NCBI RefSeq assembly: GCF_001580365.1
Contig: NZ_CP014480.1
Span: forward strand, 868,001 to 932,000
From: Kocuria turfanensis
GTDB lineage: Bacteria > Actinomycetota > Actinomycetes > Actinomycetales > Micrococcaceae
Direction: 5' to 3'
Length of the DNA stretch: 64,000 nt
Below, piece after piece: positions 9,128-18,160 of this stretch (its first letter is position 1; each line of letters opens with the position of its first letter). The notes beneath the pieces were generated by a model. The model saw nothing but the letters and a program-made list of their open reading frames with translations. It did not search any database and was not told the DNA's origin. A program made the translations under genes and the position numbers.

Positions 9128-9962
9128 GACCGCGCCGCTGATCCCGGCGATGCGGCGGCTGCTCTACGTCGCCGCCTTCCTCGTGTTCCTCGCCGGGCTG
9201 GTGCTGTTCGTCTTCCCCCTGCGCACGGCCGACTGGTTCGCCTGGACGATCGAGCCGCCGATGACCGCCGTGTTCCTCGGCGCGGCGTACTGGTCCAGCG
9301 CGCTCCTCGAGGTGGCGGGGGCCCGCTCCGCCGGCTGGGACCGGGCCAGGCTGGCCGTCTGGCCCGTGTTCGTCTTCACGACGCTGACCCTGGGTGTGAC
9401 CCTGCTCCACCTCGACCGCTTCCACCTGTCGCCGGAGCACCCGCCCCTGGCCCGCTTCGCCACCTGGGCTTGGCTGGCCATCTACGCCGCCGTGCCCGTG
9501 GCCATGCTCGTCATCGGCCGGCTCCAGCTGCGCTCCCGGGGGCCTGCCGGGCAGCCCGCGGCGGCCCGCGCACCGCTGCCGGGCGGGCTGCGGCTGCTCC
9601 TGGCGGCCGTCGCCGCCGTGCTGCTGGGGGTCGGCGTCGCGCTCCTGGTGGTGCCCGCCGCGGCGGCGGCGCTGTGGCCATGGCCGCTGACCCCGCTCAC
9701 GGCGAGAGCGGTCGGGGCGTGGCTGGTCGGGCTCGGCTGGGCCGCGGCCTACGCCCTGCGCAGCGGCGACGCCCTGACCGTCCGCCCCCTCGGGGTGGGC
9801 GCCCTGGCCTTCGCCCTCCTGCAGGCGATCGCCCTGCTGAGGTACGGCGAGGCCCTGACGTGGGCGTCCGCGCCCGCGATCGGCTTCGTCACCGTCCTGC
9901 TCGCCATCGGCGCCGCGGGCGGATGGATCCTCGCGCTGCGCCCGGCGGCCGGTCGCCGCTGA
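9111..9962 (+). CDS. Polytopic membrane protein of unknown function
   Basis: The function is not recognised. The 283-residue protein has about eight hydrophobic spans: [20 protein letters not shown] near the N-terminus, others around residues 46-62, 82-98, 123-142, then a second block of four after a Pro/Ala-rich loop near 150-165, suggesting a duplicated 4-helix layout. The ATG at 9111 overlaps the reductase-like gene by 17 bases, so the two are probably co-transcribed and coupled. An in-frame ATG at residue 14 is a second start option. A strong hairpin at 9967-9998 follows. Confidence 0.7.
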   Translation: MRSPAETAPLIPAMRRLLYVAAFLVFLAGLVLFVFPLRTADWFAWTIEPPMTAVFLGAAYWSSALLEVAGARSAGWDRARLAVWPVFVFTTLTLGVTLLHLDRFHLSPEHPPLARFATWAWLAIYAAVPVAMLVIGRLQLRSRGPAGQPAAARAPLPGGLRLLLAAVAAVLLGVGVALLVVPAAAAALWPWPLTPLTARAVGAWLVGLGWAAAYALRSGDALTVRPLGVGALAFALLQAIALLRYGEALTWASAPAIGFVTVLLAIGAAGGWILALRPAAGRR

Positions 9963-9966
9963 GGGA

Positions 9967-9998
9967 GCCCTCCGGGCGTCCGCACCCGCCCGGAGGGC
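9967..9998 (+). terminator. Hairpin ending the 7.2-9.96 kb operon
   Basis: Perfect 12-bp stem GCCCTCCGGGCG (9967-9978) and CGCCCGGAGGGC (9987-9998) with an 8-base loop, 4 bases after the membrane-protein stop. It faces the convergent GTPase gene and may serve both strands. Confidence 0.75.
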
Positions 9999-10044
9999 GG
10001 CCGGGGACGACCCGGAGGCCGCCCCGGGGCCCCTCAGGGTGGGG

Positions 10045-11733
10045 TCAGCCGCGCAGCGCGGCGAGCGCCTCCCGGAAGGCCGCGTGGGCCTCCAGCTCCG
10101 CCCGCACCGGCTCGACGACGGTGCGCCGGCCCGCCCCGGCCACCGAGGCCCGCAGCTTCCGCCGGACCGTGCGCTCGCGCAGCCGGGCGCCGAAGCCGGC
10201 GAGGATCCGCCCGGTCAGCGCCAGGAACAGCCCGGTCACCACCCCGGCGAGCACGAGCAGCGTGGGCACGGGCAGCGGGAAGCCCTCGACCGTGGGGAGC
10301 GGGGGCACGGGGATCTGGAAGTACTCCAGCAGGAACAGTCCCAGCAGCCAGAGGAGGCCGGCCACCACGGCGAGCATCGCGATCCACTGCAGCACGTCGA
10401 AGAGGAGCCACCACCAGACGTTCTTCCGGGCCCGGAAGTCGGTGCCGGCGATGGCCTGGTCGATGGCGTCGGGCAGCCGGGCCTCGTGGGTGCGGGCGGC
10501 CTGGCGCACCGACCGGGTCCACGGCTCGGCGGCCCCGGCCGCGGCGTCGTGGGCGAAGCCGCGCACCGCGGAGTCGGCGGCCGCCCGCTGGGCCGCGCCC
10601 ATCGGCGGCAGCGAGGTCCGGTTGACCTCGGGGTTCACGGCGTCCCCCCGGTCCAGGTTGAGCCGCCGCATGGGGTCCTTGCGGAACTTCAGCAGCCACC
10701 GGGTGGCGATCCACCCCGTGTGCCCGGCGGCGTGCAGGGCGTAGGACTTCCCGGCCGCCCGCGCGATGCCCGGGACGTTTGCGGCCTGGGCGAGGCCGTC
10801 GGTGAGCCGGTCCTCCGACTCCGGCGTGATCCCGGCGGGCTCGCCCTCGCCGGAGGCCTGCGCGAGCCGCTCGGCGGCGTCGGTGACGTCGGCGTCGAGC
10901 CGGGCCCCGGCCGCGGCCTTCGTGTCCGCCACCTGGCGGATCCGGGAGCGCAGGGCCTCGACGCCCTCCCCCGACACCGCGGAGACGGCCACGGGCTTCG
11001 AGAGCCCGGTGGTGGGCAGCCCGTCCTGGGCCACGAGCTCCGCGAGCGAGGCCATCACGGCGGGGACCTCGGCGGCGGGCAGGCGGTCCACCTGGTTCAT
11101 GACGACCATGGTCACGGCCCCGTGGCGGGCCAGCGGGGCGATGAACTCCTGGTGGATGATCGCGTCCGCGTACTTCTGCGGGTCCACGACCCACACCACC
11201 ACGTCGACCATCCCGACCAGCCGCTGCACGATCGTGCGGTGGTGCAGGCTCACCGAGTCGAAGTCCGGCAGGTCCAGCAGGATGAGCCCGCCGGGGCCCT
11301 CCGGGGCGGATCCGCCCGCGAGCCGCTCCTTCACGCGCGTCCACCGCCCGGCGTCCTCCTGCCCCGCGGGCAGCGGGGTGTCCACGTGGTGGCGCTGGGA
11401 GACGTCCAGCCAGTCCAGCAGGGCCTGGCTGCCCGGCTCCCCCCACACCGCGGCCAGCGGCTCCGAGGTGGTGGGGCGGCGGGCCGCGGCACGGGCGATC
11501 TCCCGGCCCACCACGGCGTTGAAGAGGGTCGACTTCCCGGAGCCGGTGGCCCCGAAGAAGCCCACCACCGTGTGGTCGGCGGACAGCGAGCGGCGCTCGG
11601 CGGCGCGCGCCAGGACGGTGCGAGCCGCCGCGACGGCCTCCTCGTCGAGCCGCCCGTCGGCGAGGTCCGTGGCGCGGGCGAGCGCGGGCAGCCGCTCGGA
11701 GAGGGTCGGGGCGGGCCGGCGGGCGGGGCTCAC
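10045..11733 (-). CDS. P-loop GTPase with C-terminal membrane segments (second of pair)
   Basis: 562 residues. Walker A GATGSGKSTLFNAVVG (about 61-76), Walker B/G3 LLDLPDFDSVSLHH and G4 NQVD mark a TRAFAC-class GTPase of the YfjP/dynamin-like kind. The C-terminal third has two hydrophobic spans (around LLFDVLQWIAMLAVVAGLLW and LLVLAGVVTGLFLAL), so it is probably membrane-anchored with the G domain in the cytoplasm. The GTG at 11733 overlaps the stop of the upstream GTPase as GTGA, so the two are coupled. The pair is seen in many actinobacteria without an agreed role; membrane dynamics is only a guess. Confidence 0.8.
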   Translation of the reverse strand: MSPARRPAPTLSERLPALARATDLADGRLDEEAVAAARTVLARAAERRSLSADHTVVGFFGATGSGKSTLFNAVVGREIARAAARRPTTSEPLAAVWGEPGSQALLDWLDVSQRHHVDTPLPAGQEDAGRWTRVKERLAGGSAPEGPGGLILLDLPDFDSVSLHHRTIVQRLVGMVDVVVWVVDPQKYADAIIHQEFIAPLARHGAVTMVVMNQVDRLPAAEVPAVMASLAELVAQDGLPTTGLSKPVAVSAVSGEGVEALRSRIRQVADTKAAAGARLDADVTDAAERLAQASGEGEPAGITPESEDRLTDGLAQAANVPGIARAAGKSYALHAAGHTGWIATRWLLKFRKDPMRRLNLDRGDAVNPEVNRTSLPPMGAAQRAAADSAVRGFAHDAAAGAAEPWTRSVRQAARTHEARLPDAIDQAIAGTDFRARKNVWWWLLFDVLQWIAMLAVVAGLLWLLGLFLLEYFQIPVPPLPTVEGFPLPVPTLLVLAGVVTGLFLALTGRILAGFGARLRERTVRRKLRASVAGAGRRTVVEPVRAELEAHAAFREALAALRG

Positions 11734-13493
11734 GCGGTGTCCCCCAGCGTCCGGGCGGCGGCGCGGATGCGCTCGGCGGCGGCCTTCAGATCCTCCGCCT
11801 CCGGGTGTCCGTCCAGGACGTCGAGGCGCCGCAGGAACACGGACGCCTGCTCGTCCAGCAGCGCGGAGATGCGCGCCTCGAGGTTCCGGCGGGCGTCCTC
11901 GGCCATCCGCCGCACGGCGTCCTCGCCGAACACGGCCTCGAGCAGCTTGGTGCCGACCACCCCGGAGCCGCCGGCGATGCCGACCTCCAGTCCGGTCAGC
12001 CCGCCGGTCATCGAGAACACCCCGATCATCAGGATCACGGTCAGCGCGTTGACGCCGAGCGACATGGCCCGCGCCTTGGTGCGCTTGTCGGCGCCCTCCC
12101 GCTGGATCAGCTCCATGAGGTCGCCCTGCCAGGCCCGGACCTGCTCGGCCGTGCGCTGCCGGAAGTCGGGGGGCAGGGAGCCCAGGTCGGAGCCGCCCAG
12201 CAGCACGCGGCCGGCGGGCTCGTCCTGCCACCGGCGCTCGGCGGTCTCGGAGGCGCGCGCGGCCTCCTCGACGATGACGGTCTGCAGACCGGTCTCGATG
12301 GCCTCCTCGACCTGGACCTCCGGGGCCGGCCTGCCGCTGAGGAAGGCGGTGATCCGGTCGCGGACCCGGCCGATGCCGGCCTCGAGGTTGCGGAAGAACT
12401 CCCCGGTGCCCACGAAGTCCTGCCAGCGGGCGAGGACCTCGCCGCGCAGCAGGGTGCCGTCCCGGGTGGAGTCGATCACGGAGGCCAGCGCCTCGTCGAA
12501 GGCGCGGTCCACGTCGTGGCGCAGCTGCGCCCCGGCCCGCTGCTGGGAGAGCACGGCGTCCCCGGCGGCGTCGGTGCGCTCGGCGATGGAGCGCACCGCG
12601 CCGCCGAGGGTCCGGCGGGCGATCTCCGAGCGCGAGGCCGCGTCCCGGCCGAGCTCGGCGAGGAAGTCCACGACGGGGGCGACGACGTGGGGCGGGAGCA
12701 TGCCGGTCTCGTTGAGCGGCGACTCCGGGACCGTGAACACCGGGGCGTCGCCGAGTCCCTGGTCGGCGAGCATCCGCCGGAGGTCCTCCTCGATCTCGGC
12801 CTCGAGCCCGAGCGGGACGCGGTCGAGGACCACGGCCACCGTGATGTCCCGCCCGGCGGCCTCCACCAGCAGCCGCCACGGGACGGCGTCCGCGTAGCGG
12901 TTGGCGGTGGTGACGAACAGCCAGAGGTCGGCGGCGGCCAGCAGCTGGCCGGCGAGCCGGCGGTTCTCGTCGGAGATCGAGTCGACGTCGGGGGCGTCGA
13001 GCAGGGCGACGCCCTCGGGGATGCGCGGCTCGGCCAGCAGCACGAGGGCCTGGCCGTCCGCGGTCCCGGGCAGCGCGGACGGGGCCGCGGTGTCCGCGGC
13101 GGTGGTGCCCGGCGGGGTGACCTTCCGGGCGTGGATCCGGCTCAGGTGCGGGAGCACCCGCTGGGTGGCGAACGCCTCGGCGTCGCGGGGGTGGTGGACC
13201 AGGATCGGCTGGCGGGTGGTCGGGCGGATGGCCCCCGAACGGGTCACGGGGTGGCCCACCACCGCGTTGACGAGGGTGGACTTCCCCGCGCCCGTGGATC
13301 CGCCGACCACCGCGAGCAGCGGGGCGTCGAGGGAGCGCACGCGCGGCAGGACGTAGTCGTCCAGCTGGGCGACGGCGCGGTCGATGTCCTCCCGCTCGTG
13401 CAGCACGTTCGTGGTGGACAGCGGCAGGCTCGACGCCGCGAGCAGGTCCCGCGCGTGCTCGAGGGCCCTGAGGGTCTCTGTCTGATCGGTCAC
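11730..13493 (-). CDS. Dynamin-like P-loop GTPase (first of pair)
   Basis: 587 residues. Walker A VVGGSTGAGKSTLVNAVVG begins near residue 63; LLDAPDVDSISDEN is the G3 region. G4 appears as VLDRVP and is degenerate compared with NKxD. A hydrophobic stretch ALTVILMIGVFSMTGGLTG near 480 and a long helical C-terminus follow. The GTG at 13493 is used because a nearer ATG is out of frame. It lies 50 bases after the oxidoreductase gene on the same strand and is coupled by GTGA to the second GTPase, suggesting a heteromeric pair. Function not known. Confidence 0.8.
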   Translation of the reverse strand: MTDQTETLRALEHARDLLAASSLPLSTTNVLHEREDIDRAVAQLDDYVLPRVRSLDAPLLAVVGGSTGAGKSTLVNAVVGHPVTRSGAIRPTTRQPILVHHPRDAEAFATQRVLPHLSRIHARKVTPPGTTAADTAAPSALPGTADGQALVLLAEPRIPEGVALLDAPDVDSISDENRRLAGQLLAAADLWLFVTTANRYADAVPWRLLVEAAGRDITVAVVLDRVPLGLEAEIEEDLRRMLADQGLGDAPVFTVPESPLNETGMLPPHVVAPVVDFLAELGRDAASRSEIARRTLGGAVRSIAERTDAAGDAVLSQQRAGAQLRHDVDRAFDEALASVIDSTRDGTLLRGEVLARWQDFVGTGEFFRNLEAGIGRVRDRITAFLSGRPAPEVQVEEAIETGLQTVIVEEAARASETAERRWQDEPAGRVLLGGSDLGSLPPDFRQRTAEQVRAWQGDLMELIQREGADKRTKARAMSLGVNALTVILMIGVFSMTGGLTGLEVGIAGGSGVVGTKLLEAVFGEDAVRRMAEDARRNLEARISALLDEQASVFLRRLDVLDGHPEAEDLKAAAERIRAAARTLGDTA

Positions 13494-13543
13494 CCGCTCA
13501 TTGTGCCAGTCAGCCTGCTGTGCACCTACGGGAGCTCCCCGGC

Positions 13544-14464
13544 TCAGCCCATGCGCACGGCGATCTTGCCGCGGACGTGGCCCTCCTGGCTCCGCCGGTA
13601 GGCCTCGGCGGCCTCGGCGAGCGGCACGCTGCCGCCGAGCTCGATCCGCAGCGCGCCCCGGTCCACGAGCCGGCTCAGCTCCGTGAGGTCCTCGGCGGAG
13701 GGCCGCACCCACATCCACGTCCCGCCGTGGGCCTCCACGGCGTCGTCGGCCACGGAGGCGTGCCGCCCGCCGTCCTTCAGGACCGCCAGCGTCTGCTCGA
13801 CGACCCCGCCCACGAGGTCGACCACGACGTCCACGCCCTCCGGCGCCAGCGCCCGGACCCGCCCGGGCAGCCCCTCCCCGTAGACGACCGGCTCCGCGCC
13901 CAGGCCGCGCAGGTAGTCGTGGTTGGCCTCCGAGGCGGTGCCGACGACCCGGGCGCCCCGGGCGACGGCGAGCTGCACGGCGTAGCCGCCCACGCCGCCG
14001 GAGGCGTTGTGCACGAGCACGGTCTGGCCCGCGGCGACCTCCAGGCGGCCGAGGACCTGGTAGGCCGTGAGCCCGGCCAGCGGCAGCGACGCCGCCCGGT
14101 CCCAGTCCACCGAGGCGGGCTTCGGCGCGAGCAGCCGGGACGGCAGGGCGACGTACTCGGCCATCGTGCCGCCGTGCACCCAGTCCGTGCGCGCGTAGGA
14201 GATCACCTCGTCCCCGGGGGCCCACTCCGGCACGTCGATGCCGACCGACTCCACGACCCCGGACACGTCCCAGCCGGGCACCACCGGGAACTGGACCTCC
14301 ATGAGAGGGTCGAGTCCACCGGCCATGATCTTCCAGTCGACCGGGTTGATCGCGGCGCTGCGCACCCGCACGAGCACCCAGCCCGGGGGCACCTTGGGCT
14401 CGGGGAGGTCGGTGAGCTCGAGGACTTCGGGGCCGCCGTAGCGGGCGTACGTCAATGCCTTCAT
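13544..14464 (-). CDS. Zinc-free NADP-dependent oxidoreductase (quinone reductase-like MDR)
   Basis: A 306-residue medium-chain dehydrogenase/reductase. The N-terminal GroES-like half includes INPVDWKIMAGG. The Rossmann part HNASGGVGGYAVQLAVARGA (19 and 20 give the glycine loop around residue 153) binds NADPH. The cysteines that hold zinc in alcohol dehydrogenases are missing, which places it with quinone/enoyl reductases. ATG 14464 matches the family start MKALTYARYGGPEVLEL. It follows the potassium-channel gene by 45 bases. The true substrate cannot be read from sequence. Confidence 0.85.
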   Translation of the reverse strand: MKALTYARYGGPEVLELTDLPEPKVPPGWVLVRVRSAAINPVDWKIMAGGLDPLMEVQFPVVPGWDVSGVVESVGIDVPEWAPGDEVISYARTDWVHGGTMAEYVALPSRLLAPKPASVDWDRAASLPLAGLTAYQVLGRLEVAAGQTVLVHNASGGVGGYAVQLAVARGARVVGTASEANHDYLRGLGAEPVVYGEGLPGRVRALAPEGVDVVVDLVGGVVEQTLAVLKDGGRHASVADDAVEAHGGTWMWVRPSAEDLTELSRLVDRGALRIELGGSVPLAEAAEAYRRSQEGHVRGKIAVRMG

Positions 14465-14509
14465 GCTCGGGGCAACCGGGGGCCGCGGGGGCCTATTCCC
14501 GGCGGCCGG

Positions 14510-15385
14510 TCAGCGGACCGGCTCCCGCCCGTGGTCCGCGGCGTAGGCGGCGAAGACCTCCTCGGGGGTCTCCCCCGTGCGGACGAAGTCCTCGCGCAGC
14601 TTCTGCCCCAGCTGCTCGAGGGCCAGACCGAGGCGGCCGGCGCTCGTGCGCACCGCCGGCGAGGCGGACGCGGCGGCGCGCTCGCGCAGCTCGAGCGCGT
14701 AGGGCAGCTGCCGGGCCAGGGAGAGGTCCGGGTCCTCCTCCTGGAAGTAGTAGGTCTCCCCGTGCTGGGTGAAGTCGATCCGGGCCTTGGCCACCTCCGC
14801 GGCGAGACCGTCCAGCACCCGTGCCGTCGTGACGGGGTCCTCCTGGGCGATCCCGTCGGCGTAGCCGACGTCGGCCAGGGACTTCAGCTCCAGGGCCAGG
14901 GAGCGGCGGCGGGACAGGGGCGGGTAGATCTGCGTGAACCACGTCAGGGCGGCGGTGAGCAGGGCGAACCCGGTCAGCGCCTCCAGCGGGGTGGCCAGCC
15001 GGACCCAGGGGTCGGTGGCCACGACGTCGCCGAACCCCAGCGTCGCCAGCGTCACCAGGGAGATGTAGAGCGCGCCGAGGACGTCGGGGTAGTCGGCCGG
15101 GTCCACCCCGGGCGAGTACGTGAAGCCCTGGGGGACGTGCGGCAGGTAGACCAGCGCCCAGCCGACCCCCTGCAGCAACACCCACAGGAGGACCACCGTG
15201 ATCATCGACCCCGGCCCCACGGCCGAGCCGAAGCGGTGCCCGGTGCGCCGGGAGATCCGCCAGACGGCCGTCTGCACCCGTCCGCCGATCGCCCCGGTGC
15301 CGCTGGGGTGCAGCAGGCTGTGGTAGATGTCCCACAGGCCCACCAGGACGATCACGATCCCCAGCAGCGTCAGCAGCACGGCCAC
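14510..15385 (-). CDS. Two-pore-helix potassium channel family protein
   Basis: A 291-residue ion-channel protein. One N-terminal span (LLTLLGIVIVLVGLWDIYH), a second near residue 60, then the pore with selectivity filter TLATLGFGD (about 118-126) and a following span. The filter is GFG instead of GYG, a variant seen in Ion_trans_2 proteins. The C-terminal 140 residues are cytoplasmic and helical. The GTG at 15385 has GGAGGGAG at 8 bases; TAGGGT (15431-15426) is a possible -10. It is divergent from the antiporter gene, so cation movement is a local theme. Confidence 0.85.
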   Translation of the reverse strand: MAVLLTLLGIVIVLVGLWDIYHSLLHPSGTGAIGGRVQTAVWRISRRTGHRFGSAVGPGSMITVVLLWVLLQGVGWALVYLPHVPQGFTYSPGVDPADYPDVLGALYISLVTLATLGFGDVVATDPWVRLATPLEALTGFALLTAALTWFTQIYPPLSRRRSLALELKSLADVGYADGIAQEDPVTTARVLDGLAAEVAKARIDFTQHGETYYFQEEDPDLSLARQLPYALELRERAAASASPAVRTSAGRLGLALEQLGQKLREDFVRTGETPEEVFAAYAADHGREPVR

Positions 15386-15559
15386 GTCGTCGCTCCCTCC
15401 CCGTTCGCGCTTGTCCTTCCCCGGCACCCTACCCGGTGGCGCCCGGGCCCGTCCCGGCGGTTCGCCGCCGGCGCTTGCCCCGAGGACCATCAGCAGGGTT
15501 ACGGTGGGGGCACGCGCGGCCCGGGACGGCGCCGCGGCCCCCCACGCGGAAGGACGGCC

Positions 15560-16807
15560 ATGGACATCAACCTGGTGCTGGCGCTCTTCGCCGGAGCCGT
15601 CCTGCTGATCTCGGCGTTCTCCACGCTGCTGCAGCGGGTCAGTCTTCCCGGCCCCGTGCTCGCCCTGGCCTTCGGGGCGCTGATCGGCCCCTTCGCGCTG
15701 GACGTCGTGCGGATCGAGGACTTCGGCCTGCCCCCGGGCACGCTGCTGGAGCAGGCCGCGCGGATCACCCTGGCGGTGGGCCTGGCCGGAGTCGCCCTGC
15801 GCCTGCCGCACGGCTACTGGCGGCGTGACGCCCGCTGGATCGCCGTGGTCATCGGGCTGGGCATGGCCCTGATGTTCGCCGTGGCCACCGGCGTGCTGTG
15901 GGCGGCGCTGGGCGTGCCGTTCCTGGTGGCGCTGCTGCTGGGCGCGATCATCACCCCCACCGACCCGGTCGTCACCACCCCGATCGTCACGGGCTCGCTG
16001 GCCGAGAACCGGATCCCCGAACGGGTCCGGCACAACCTCTCGGCCGAGAGCGGGCTCAACGACGGGCTCGCCTATCTCTTCGTCCTCCTCCCGGTGCTGC
16101 TGCTGACCGAGCCGGACCGGGCGTGGCGGGAGCTGCTGACCACGGTCCTGCTCCGGGAGGTGCTCGGCGCCGCGGTGTTCGGCGCGCTGGTGGGCTTCCT
16201 GATGGGCAAGCTGTTCGTCCTCGTCCGCCGGCACGGGCTCATGGAGGAGAGCTCCTACCTCGCCTTCGTCGTGCCGCTGGCCCTCCTGGTCCTCGGGACC
16301 GGCAAGCTGCTGGGCACCGACGCCCTGCTGGCCGTGTTCGTGGGCGTGGCCGTCTTCGGCCAGGTGATCCCCCAGCGCGACGAGGCGCAGGAGGACAAGG
16401 TGCAGGACGCCGTCGCCCGGCTGTTCCTGCTGCCGGTGTTCATCCTGCTCGGCATGGCCCTGCCGGTCGAGGAGTGGGCGCGGCTGGGCTGGGTGCCCCC
16501 CGTGGTCCTCACCGCTGCCCTGCTGCTGCGCCGCCTGGTCACCCTCTGGGCGCTGCGGCCGCTGCTGCGGGACGTGCACGACCGCTCCGAGACGTTCTTC
16601 CTGAGCTGGTTCGGCCCCATCGGGGTCTCCGCCCTGTTCTACGCGACCCTCGCCGAGCGCCACACGGGCCGGCACGACATCTTCGTCTACACCACCCTGG
16701 CCGTCACCCTGTCGGTGCTGGTCCACGGGCTGTCCACGGCCCCGCTGAGCGCCTGGCTCCAGCACCGGGAGCCGGAGCGGAAACAGGAGGAGGAGACCGC
16801 CGCATGA
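15560..16807 (+). CDS. Monovalent cation:proton antiporter (CPA1 type)
   Basis: A 415-residue inner-membrane exchanger expected to trade Na+ or K+ for H+. About twelve hydrophobic spans; the transport core shows GAIITPTDPVV (around residue 133-143, the TP and D motif of NhaP/NHE proteins) and NLSAESGLNDGLAYLFVLL (Asn-Asp pair). It ends shortly after the last span with an acidic, basic tail. ATG 15560 matches homologues. TACGGT near 15500 could be the -10. The DUF421 gene follows 51 bases later on the same strand. Confidence 0.9.
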   Translation: MDINLVLALFAGAVLLISAFSTLLQRVSLPGPVLALAFGALIGPFALDVVRIEDFGLPPGTLLEQAARITLAVGLAGVALRLPHGYWRRDARWIAVVIGLGMALMFAVATGVLWAALGVPFLVALLLGAIITPTDPVVTTPIVTGSLAENRIPERVRHNLSAESGLNDGLAYLFVLLPVLLLTEPDRAWRELLTTVLLREVLGAAVFGALVGFLMGKLFVLVRRHGLMEESSYLAFVVPLALLVLGTGKLLGTDALLAVFVGVAVFGQVIPQRDEAQEDKVQDAVARLFLLPVFILLGMALPVEEWARLGWVPPVVLTAALLLRRLVTLWALRPLLRDVHDRSETFFLSWFGPIGVSALFYATLAERHTGRHDIFVYTTLAVTLSVLVHGLSTAPLSAWLQHREPERKQEEETAA

Positions 16808-16858
16808 GATTCCAGCAGCACTGTCCGCAGCGCCCGACGACGGATCGGAGGCCGCGCC

Positions 16859-17419
16859 GTGTGGTTTGACTCCTGGTCCGAGATCCTGCGGATCGTCCTC
16901 GTGGGCGCCGCCTCCTACACGGCGCTGGTGGTGATCCTGCGCCTGTCCGGCAAGCGGACGCTCGCCCAGCTGAACGTCTTCGACTTCATCGTGACGGTGG
17001 CGCTGGGCTCCACCCTGGCGACCATCTTCCTGAGCACGGACGTCTCCTGGACGGAGGGCGTCACCGCGCTCGTCCTGCTGGCGGGGCTGCAGCTGCTGGT
17101 GGCCTGGATCTCGACCCGGTGGCCCCGGGCGCGAGGCATGTTCACCTCGCAGCCCGCGCTGCTGCTCGCGCACGGGGAGATCCGCTACGACGCCCTGCAC
17201 CGGAACCGGCTCACGGAGTCCGAGCTGCGCCAGGCCGTGCGGATGCAGGGCACCGGGGACCTGTCCCAGGTGGCGGCGGTGGTGCTCGAGACCAACGGCA
17301 AGCTCAGCGTCATCACGTCGAGCACGTACGGCGACGGGTCCGCGCTCGAGGACGTCCGCGGGCTCGAGGCCCGGGGCGGTGGCGACGGCCGGGACCGGTC
17401 CGGACCGGGGGCACCGTGA
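16859..17419 (+). CDS. DUF421 (YetF-like) membrane protein
   Basis: A 186-residue protein of the YetF/DUF421 family. Three N-terminal hydrophobic spans precede a small cytoplasmic domain with LRLSGKRTLAQLNVFDFIVT, the typical GKR..Q.N.FDF motif, and the domain end MQGTGDLSQVAAVVLETNGK. The role of the family is unknown. The GTG at 16859 has GGAGG 7 bases upstream and follows the antiporter by 51 bases, so co-transcription is likely. The last 20 residues are Gly/Asp/Arg-rich and not conserved. Confidence 0.85.
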   Translation: MWFDSWSEILRIVLVGAASYTALVVILRLSGKRTLAQLNVFDFIVTVALGSTLATIFLSTDVSWTEGVTALVLLAGLQLLVAWISTRWPRARGMFTSQPALLLAHGEIRYDALHRNRLTESELRQAVRMQGTGDLSQVAAVVLETNGKLSVITSSTYGDGSALEDVRGLEARGGGDGRDRSGPGAP

Positions 17420-17426
17420 TCGGGGC

Positions 17427-17534
17427 CTGATCGACGTCGCGGAACGCTGCGAGGGCGAGACCCGCACGCAGCTGCACCGGCTGTCGACGCGGATGCAGCA
17501 GGCGGCCCCGCAGGTCCTGATCGTGGCGGACTGA
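17427..17534 (+). pseudogene. Orphan C-terminal coding remnant (about 35 codons)
   Basis: Just after the DUF421 stop a frame reads LIDVAERCEGETRTQLHRLS and ends APQVLIVAD-stop at 17534. It has protein-like composition and a regular helical pattern, but no ATG or GTG and no ribosome site lies upstream in this frame. I take it as the tail of a decayed gene; the parent family is not recognised. It could also be chance open frame in GC-rich DNA. Confidence 0.3.
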
Positions 17535-17605
17535 GCGCGGTCCGCCCCGGTCGCACGGTGCCGCCGGCGTCCGGCCGTCCCCTGTCCGCCGGCGTCGGGG
17601 CCGGA

Positions 17606-17650
17606 CGGCGAACGAGGGGCCCGTCCGCCGGACGGGCCCCTCGTTCGCCG
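17606..17650. terminator. Very strong bidirectional hairpin
   Basis: 22-bp perfect inverted repeat: 17606-17627 against 17629-17650, outer sequence CGGCGAACGAGGGG / CCCCTCGTTCGCCG, with only one unpaired base (in practice a 3-5 base loop). It lies between the plus-strand DUF421 unit and the convergent copper-storage gene and should serve both. Confidence 0.85.
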
Positions 17651-17659
17651 GAGACGGGA

Positions 17660-18067
17660 TCAGCCCAGGGAGCTGATCAGGTCGGCGCAGGCCTGCTCGC
17701 AGCGGCGGCAGGCCTCCGCGCAGATCCTGCAGTGCTCGTGCATCCCCGCGTGCTGGGCGCACTCGTCCCCGCAGGCCTTGCAGGCCGCCTGACAGGCCTG
17801 GAGCACCACCCGCGTGAGGTTGGCGTCGTAGCCGGTGTGCCGGGAGAGCACGTTGCCGGTGGTGGCGCAGATGTCGGCGCAGTCGAGGTTGGTCCGGATG
17901 CACTTGGTCAGCTCGGCGACCATGTCCTCGGACAGGCACGCGTCGGCACAGGCGGTGCAGGTCTGGGCGCACTCGAAGCACGCCGCGATGCACTCGGCCA
18001 GCTTCTGCCGGTCCACTCCGCCGAGGTCCTTCGGGTAGGTCTCGAGCATCGATGTCACGTGGGTCAT
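17660..18067 (-). CDS. Cys-rich four-helix copper-storage protein (Csp, DUF326)
   Basis: A 135-residue protein with 18 cysteines spaced along helices (AECIAACFECAQTCTACADA, KCIRTNLDCADIC, CQAACKACGDEC, CRICAEACRRCEQAC). This is the pattern of Csp proteins, which fill a four-helix bundle with Cu(I)-thiolates. No signal peptide is visible, so it resembles cytosolic Csp3. ATG 18067 has AAGGAG at 7 bases. A promoter with a GACAGT-AG-ACTGTC dyad lies upstream (18161-18190), suggesting regulation. It adds copper storage to the export and oxidation genes at 23.6-30.3 kb. Confidence 0.88.
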   Translation of the reverse strand: MTHVTSMLETYPKDLGGVDRQKLAECIAACFECAQTCTACADACLSEDMVAELTKCIRTNLDCADICATTGNVLSRHTGYDANLTRVVLQACQAACKACGDECAQHAGMHEHCRICAEACRRCEQACADLISSLG

Positions 18068-18160
18068 GGTGTCGCTCCTTCGTCCGATCGGCGGCCGCGC
18101 GCCGGCCGCCCGTCCTGCGGTGCTGGGTGGGGCCCGGCACCGGCCGCGCCCCACACGATC

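Noticed and set aside
13544..14464. Zinc alcohol dehydrogenase
   Set aside because: The zinc-binding cysteines are missing; it fits the zinc-free quinone-reductase branch.
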